DNA of 7,517 nucleotides from Bacillota bacterium (GTDB taxonomy: Bacteria > Bacillota > Bacilli > Lactobacillales > Streptococcaceae). Each line of letters begins with the position of its first letter. The first letter of the stretch is position 1. The notes under the pieces are model-generated. The model searched no databases, was not told where the DNA came from, and saw only the letters and a program-made list of their open reading frames with translations. A program made the translations under genes and the position numbers. Location: contig JAJXWC010000107.1 of the NCBI GenBank assembly GCA_021781855.1, positions 1-7,517 on the forward strand. The letters are read 5' to 3'. Shown one piece after another: positions 5,056-7,517 of this stretch.

Positions 5056-6243
5056 ATGAAAGAAATCTCAGGAAACATCGCCAGTCCTAAAGGCTTTACA
5101 GCAGATGCCGTTCATGCGCAGCTCAAATATAAAAAGCTCGATTTAGGCATCATTTTGAGCGAAAAATCTGCGGCAGTCGCTGGTGTGTTTACGACGAATA
5201 AGGTTTGTGCAGCGCCTGTCAAATTTGACCGCGAAGTCGTTAAAAAGGGGTTAGCTCAAGCGATTATTTGTAATTCGGCGATTGCCAATGCCGTCACAGG
5301 CGAAGAAGGCTGGCAAAATGTGGCAAAAACACAAAAATTAGTCGCAGAAAAATTTAATCTTGACGAAAAACAAGTGGCAGTCTGCTCCACAGGCGTCATC
5401 GGTGTCCAGCTTCCAATGGACAAAATCGCCGCAGGGATTGCCAAACTCTCTGAAAATGGCACAGCCGACCATTTCGCTCAAGCAATCTTGACCACCGATA
5501 CAAAAACGAAAACCATCACACTAGAAACTGAAATCGGCGGGAAATTGGTGACGATGAGCGGTGTCTGCAAAGGTTCAGGGATGATTCATCCGAACATGGC
5601 AACGATGCTCGCTTTTATCACAACAGATGCCAATATCTCATCTGACCTTCTTCAAGCGACATTATCAAAAACGATTGAAACGACCTTCAATCAAATCACA
5701 GTAGATGGTGATACATCAACAAATGACACTGTGCTCGTTTTGGCAAATGGTGCCGCAGAAAATCCTGAAATCCTCAAAGACAGCAGTGATTATGAGCGTT
5801 TTGAAAAAATGCTTGCTACTGTCTGTGCTGCTTTAGCCAAAAAAATCGCTGCAGACGGCGAAGGGGCAACAAAACTCATTGAAGTTACTTTGAACGGCGC
5901 TCCAGATGACCTTACTGCCCGCATGATTGCTAAAAAAATCGTGGGGTCGAGCCTAGTCAAAACGGCGATTTTTGGTGCTGACCCAAACTGGGGACGGATT
6001 ATCTCAAGTATCGGGCAGAGTGCTGATTTTGAAGTACCCGACATTGCCTTGGAAATCCAAAATGAACTCGTCCTGCATCATTCGACACCCGTTGCTTTTG
6101 ATTCGGCTTGGCTTTCTGAGAAATTAAAAGAAGACAAAATATTCATCAAAGCGGACCTCAATGCAGGAAAAGGCACAGGAAAAGCATGGGGCTGCGACTT
6201 AACCTACAAATATGTCGAAATCAACGCACTCTACACCAGTTAA
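5056..6243 (+). CDS. argJ: Glutamate N-acetyltransferase / ornithine acetyltransferase
   Basis: The 395-residue product transfers the acetyl group of N-acetylornithine to glutamate, releasing ornithine and regenerating N-acetylglutamate, so the pathway runs as a cycle. The diagnostic self-cleavage segment KGSGMIHPNMATML is present. Cleavage is expected between A182 and T183, giving alpha and beta chains with T183 as the nucleophile. Other family signatures are VDGDTSTNDT and ADPNWGR. An in-frame TAA directly before the ATG rules out a longer product. The ribosome binding site (GAAAGTGAT, 5041-5049) is modest, so coupling with argC may help. Some ArgJ enzymes also use acetyl-CoA for the first step. 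Which type this is cannot be told from the sequence alone. Confidence 0.97.
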   Translation: MKEISGNIASPKGFTADAVHAQLKYKKLDLGIILSEKSAAVAGVFTTNKVCAAPVKFDREVVKKGLAQAIICNSAIANAVTGEEGWQNVAKTQKLVAEKFNLDEKQVAVCSTGVIGVQLPMDKIAAGIAKLSENGTADHFAQAILTTDTKTKTITLETEIGGKLVTMSGVCKGSGMIHPNMATMLAFITTDANISSDLLQATLSKTIETTFNQITVDGDTSTNDTVLVLANGAAENPEILKDSSDYERFEKMLATVCAALAKKIAADGEGATKLIEVTLNGAPDDLTARMIAKKIVGSSLVKTAIFGADPNWGRIISSIGQSADFEVPDIALEIQNELVLHHSTPVAFDSAWLSEKLKEDKIFIKADLNAGKGTGKAWGCDLTYKYVEINALYTS

Positions 6244-6268
6244 GAAAAGAAAGGAATTGAGCTCCCCC

Positions 6269-6348
6269 TCCTAGAAGCTAGGAAAATAGATAAAATGGAA
6301 CCTGCGCAAGCGCAGAACCACATTTTCCTAATTTTCTACGCTTCAGGG
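6269..6348 (+). repeat. 80-base imperfect palindrome between argJ and argD
   Basis: The two arms meet at a CAAG tetraloop (6307-6310). Outward the pairs are CTGCG/CGCAG, TGG/CCA, AAAA/TTTT, AG/CT, AAAAT/ATTTT (6283-6287 with 6331-6335), TAG/CTA, GAAGC/GCTTC (6274-6278 with 6340-6344) and CCT/AGG, about 30 bp with small bulges. An alternative perfect 9-bp pairing also exists (TAGGAAAAT 6279-6287 with ATTTTCCTA 6322-6330). The size and symmetry suggest a small palindromic repeat element inserted in the operon. It leaves a good ribosome binding site (AAAGGA, 6250-6255) stranded just after argJ. In RNA it would form a stable hairpin that may affect argD translation, mRNA processing or polarity. 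Confidence 0.75.
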
Positions 6349-6369
6349 CAGTCGGGTTCACATCTTATT

Positions 6370-7503
6370 ATGACAAATCTACTTCCAAACTACAATCGTC
6401 TCCCTTTTGCCCTAAGCAAAGGCGAAAATGTCTATCTCTATGACGACCAAAAACACAAATATCTTGATTTTACAAGCGGCATCGGCGTGATGAACCTCGG
6501 TTACAGCTTTACTGCCAGCAAAAATGCGGTGAAAGCCCAGCTTGATGCGCTACCGCACTTGTCTAATCTTTACCAGAACCCTTTGCAGGAAGCCGTCGCT
6601 GATAAATTGAGTTACGATGGAAAATATAAAGCTTTCTTCTGTAACTCAGGCACGGAAGCCAATGAAGCTGCCCTCAAACTTGCTCGTCTCATCAAGCCCG
6701 AAGCCAAAATTCTCGCTTTCAATGACGGTTTTCACGGGAGGACTTTCGGGGCGATGAGTGCGACGATGCAAGCAAAAATTCAGGCTGGCTTTGCTCCTCT
6801 GGTTCCCGATTTCGTTGCTTCAGATTATAATGATGTTGCAATGCTCCGACAGACACTTCTGACGGAAAATATCGGTGCCATTATTTTTGAAATCATTCAG
6901 GGCGAAGGTGGGATTATTCCCATCACAGGAGCATTTGCTGCAGCCTTGAAAATGGCACAAGAACAAGGCATTTTGCTTATCATTGACGAAGTTCAGACGG
7001 GCATTGGACGGACAGGAAAGTTATTTAGCTTTGAGCATTTTGGTTTTGAGCCCGATATCTTCACGGTTGCTAAAGGGCTGGCAAATGGCATCCCGACAGG
7101 TGCCATGCTCGCTAAAGCGAAATATGCTGACTTTTTCTCCGCAGGAAAACACGGTTCAACTTTCGGCGGCAATCCTTTGGCAATGGCATCCGCAAATGCA
7201 GTGCTGTCAGCGCTGACAGATGATTTTCTCGCCGAAGTGAGCGAAAAAAGTGAATTTCTCAAACAGCTCCTTTCTGAAAAATTGAGTAAAAAGCCGACAG
7301 TAAAAGCAGTAAAAGGGATTGGATTCATGATTGGCATTCAACTTTCCGATGAAAAAACCTTGTCGGAAAACATGGCAAAACTCCGAGAAGAAGGCTTGCT
7401 CGTGCTGTCCGCAGGGCATGATGTCATCCGTCTCTTGCCCCCGCTTATCATGTCGAAAGCGGAACTTGCAAAGGGCATGGAAATCTTAGAGGACGTCCTA
7501 TGA
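6370..7503 (+). CDS. argD: N-acetylornithine aminotransferase
   Basis: This PLP-dependent class III aminotransferase converts N-acetylglutamate semialdehyde to N-acetylornithine using glutamate. The frame gives 377 residues from MTNLLPNYNR, normal for the family. Visible motifs are NSGTEANE (92-99), which binds the PLP phosphate region, GFHGRTFGA (from 120), IIDEVQTG with D206 contacting the pyridine nitrogen, and the Schiff-base lysine K235 in VAKGLANG. The start is uncertain. This ATG lacks a ribosome binding site, whereas an in-frame ATG at 6295 inside the palindrome has a weak AGGA 11 bases upstream and would add 25 residues unlike other ArgD N-termini. I prefer 6370 on homology grounds. 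The final codons carry the signals of the next gene. Confidence 0.95.
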   Translation: MTNLLPNYNRLPFALSKGENVYLYDDQKHKYLDFTSGIGVMNLGYSFTASKNAVKAQLDALPHLSNLYQNPLQEAVADKLSYDGKYKAFFCNSGTEANEAALKLARLIKPEAKILAFNDGFHGRTFGAMSATMQAKIQAGFAPLVPDFVASDYNDVAMLRQTLLTENIGAIIFEIIQGEGGIIPITGAFAAALKMAQEQGILLIIDEVQTGIGRTGKLFSFEHFGFEPDIFTVAKGLANGIPTGAMLAKAKYADFFSAGKHGSTFGGNPLAMASANAVLSALTDDFLAEVSEKSEFLKQLLSEKLSKKPTVKAVKGIGFMIGIQLSDEKTLSENMAKLREEGLLVLSAGHDVIRLLPPLIMSKAELAKGMEILEDVL

Positions 7504-7517
7504 ACCAAACGGCAAAG
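7500..7517 (+). CDS. argB: Start of the next operon gene, probably N-acetylglutamate kinase (partial)
   Basis: An ATG at 7500-7502 overlaps the argD TGA (ATGA), with a clear ribosome binding site AGAGGA at 7488-7493, six bases upstream. Only MNQTAK is visible before the window ends. The argB call rests on the argC-J-D-B-F order known from lactococci and on argB being the pathway step still missing here. Six residues do not identify it by themselves. The overlap indicates translational coupling with argD. Confidence 0.6.

Noticed and set aside
1..7517. CRISPR array, tRNA genes, insertion sequences, prophage or minus-strand genes
   Set aside because: No regularly spaced repeats, tRNA cloverleaf or transposase motif was seen. 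Minus-strand open frames lie opposite lepA, the arg genes and the PASTA gene and show no recognisable domain or start signal.

Overview
The window looks like chromosomal DNA of a low-GC Gram-positive coccus, most likely Lactococcus (lactis/cremoris group). The basis is the arginine gene order argC-argJ-argD followed by a probable argB, the ArgR/AhrC-type operators at argC, the AT-rich intergenic DNA and the recognisable LepA, ArgC, ArgJ and ArgD sequences. The genus call is from recognition, not from a database search. All convincing genes lie on the + strand.

Region 1 (1-1341): the tail of an unidentified upstream gene, then a membrane-anchored extracellular PASTA-repeat protein without a kinase domain, closed by a strong intrinsic terminator built onto its stop codon.

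Region 2 (1342-1947): about 600 bases with no convincing gene, but far from empty. Much of it is unusually GC-rich for this kind of genome (about 49% over 1381-1740 by hand count). It carries an extended -10 promoter, imperfect direct repeats, a long-range inverted repeat, a nested stem system containing a terminator-like hairpin, and a 13-bp hairpin. It could be a small RNA gene, a long regulated leader of lepA, or a composite of intergenic repeats.

Region 3 (1948-3943): lepA (EF-4, 607 aa), then a short AT-rich spacer and a terminator hairpin that shares its sequence with ARG-box elements.

Region 4 (3904-7517): the arginine biosynthesis operon. A consensus promoter (TTGACA-17-TAAAAT) is overlapped by an ARG box, with further boxes upstream. 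argC, argJ and argD follow, and the start codon of a next gene, probably argB, overlaps the argD stop. ArgJ makes N-acetylglutamate by transferring acetyl from N-acetylornithine, ArgB phosphorylates it, ArgC reduces it to the semialdehyde, ArgD transaminates that to N-acetylornithine, and ArgJ releases ornithine while recycling the acetyl group.

The most notable irregularity is an 80-base imperfect palindrome (about 30 base pairs) between argJ and argD. It appears to separate argD from its ribosome binding site and also supplies a possible in-frame upstream start for a longer ArgD. The second is the structured GC-rich region upstream of lepA.
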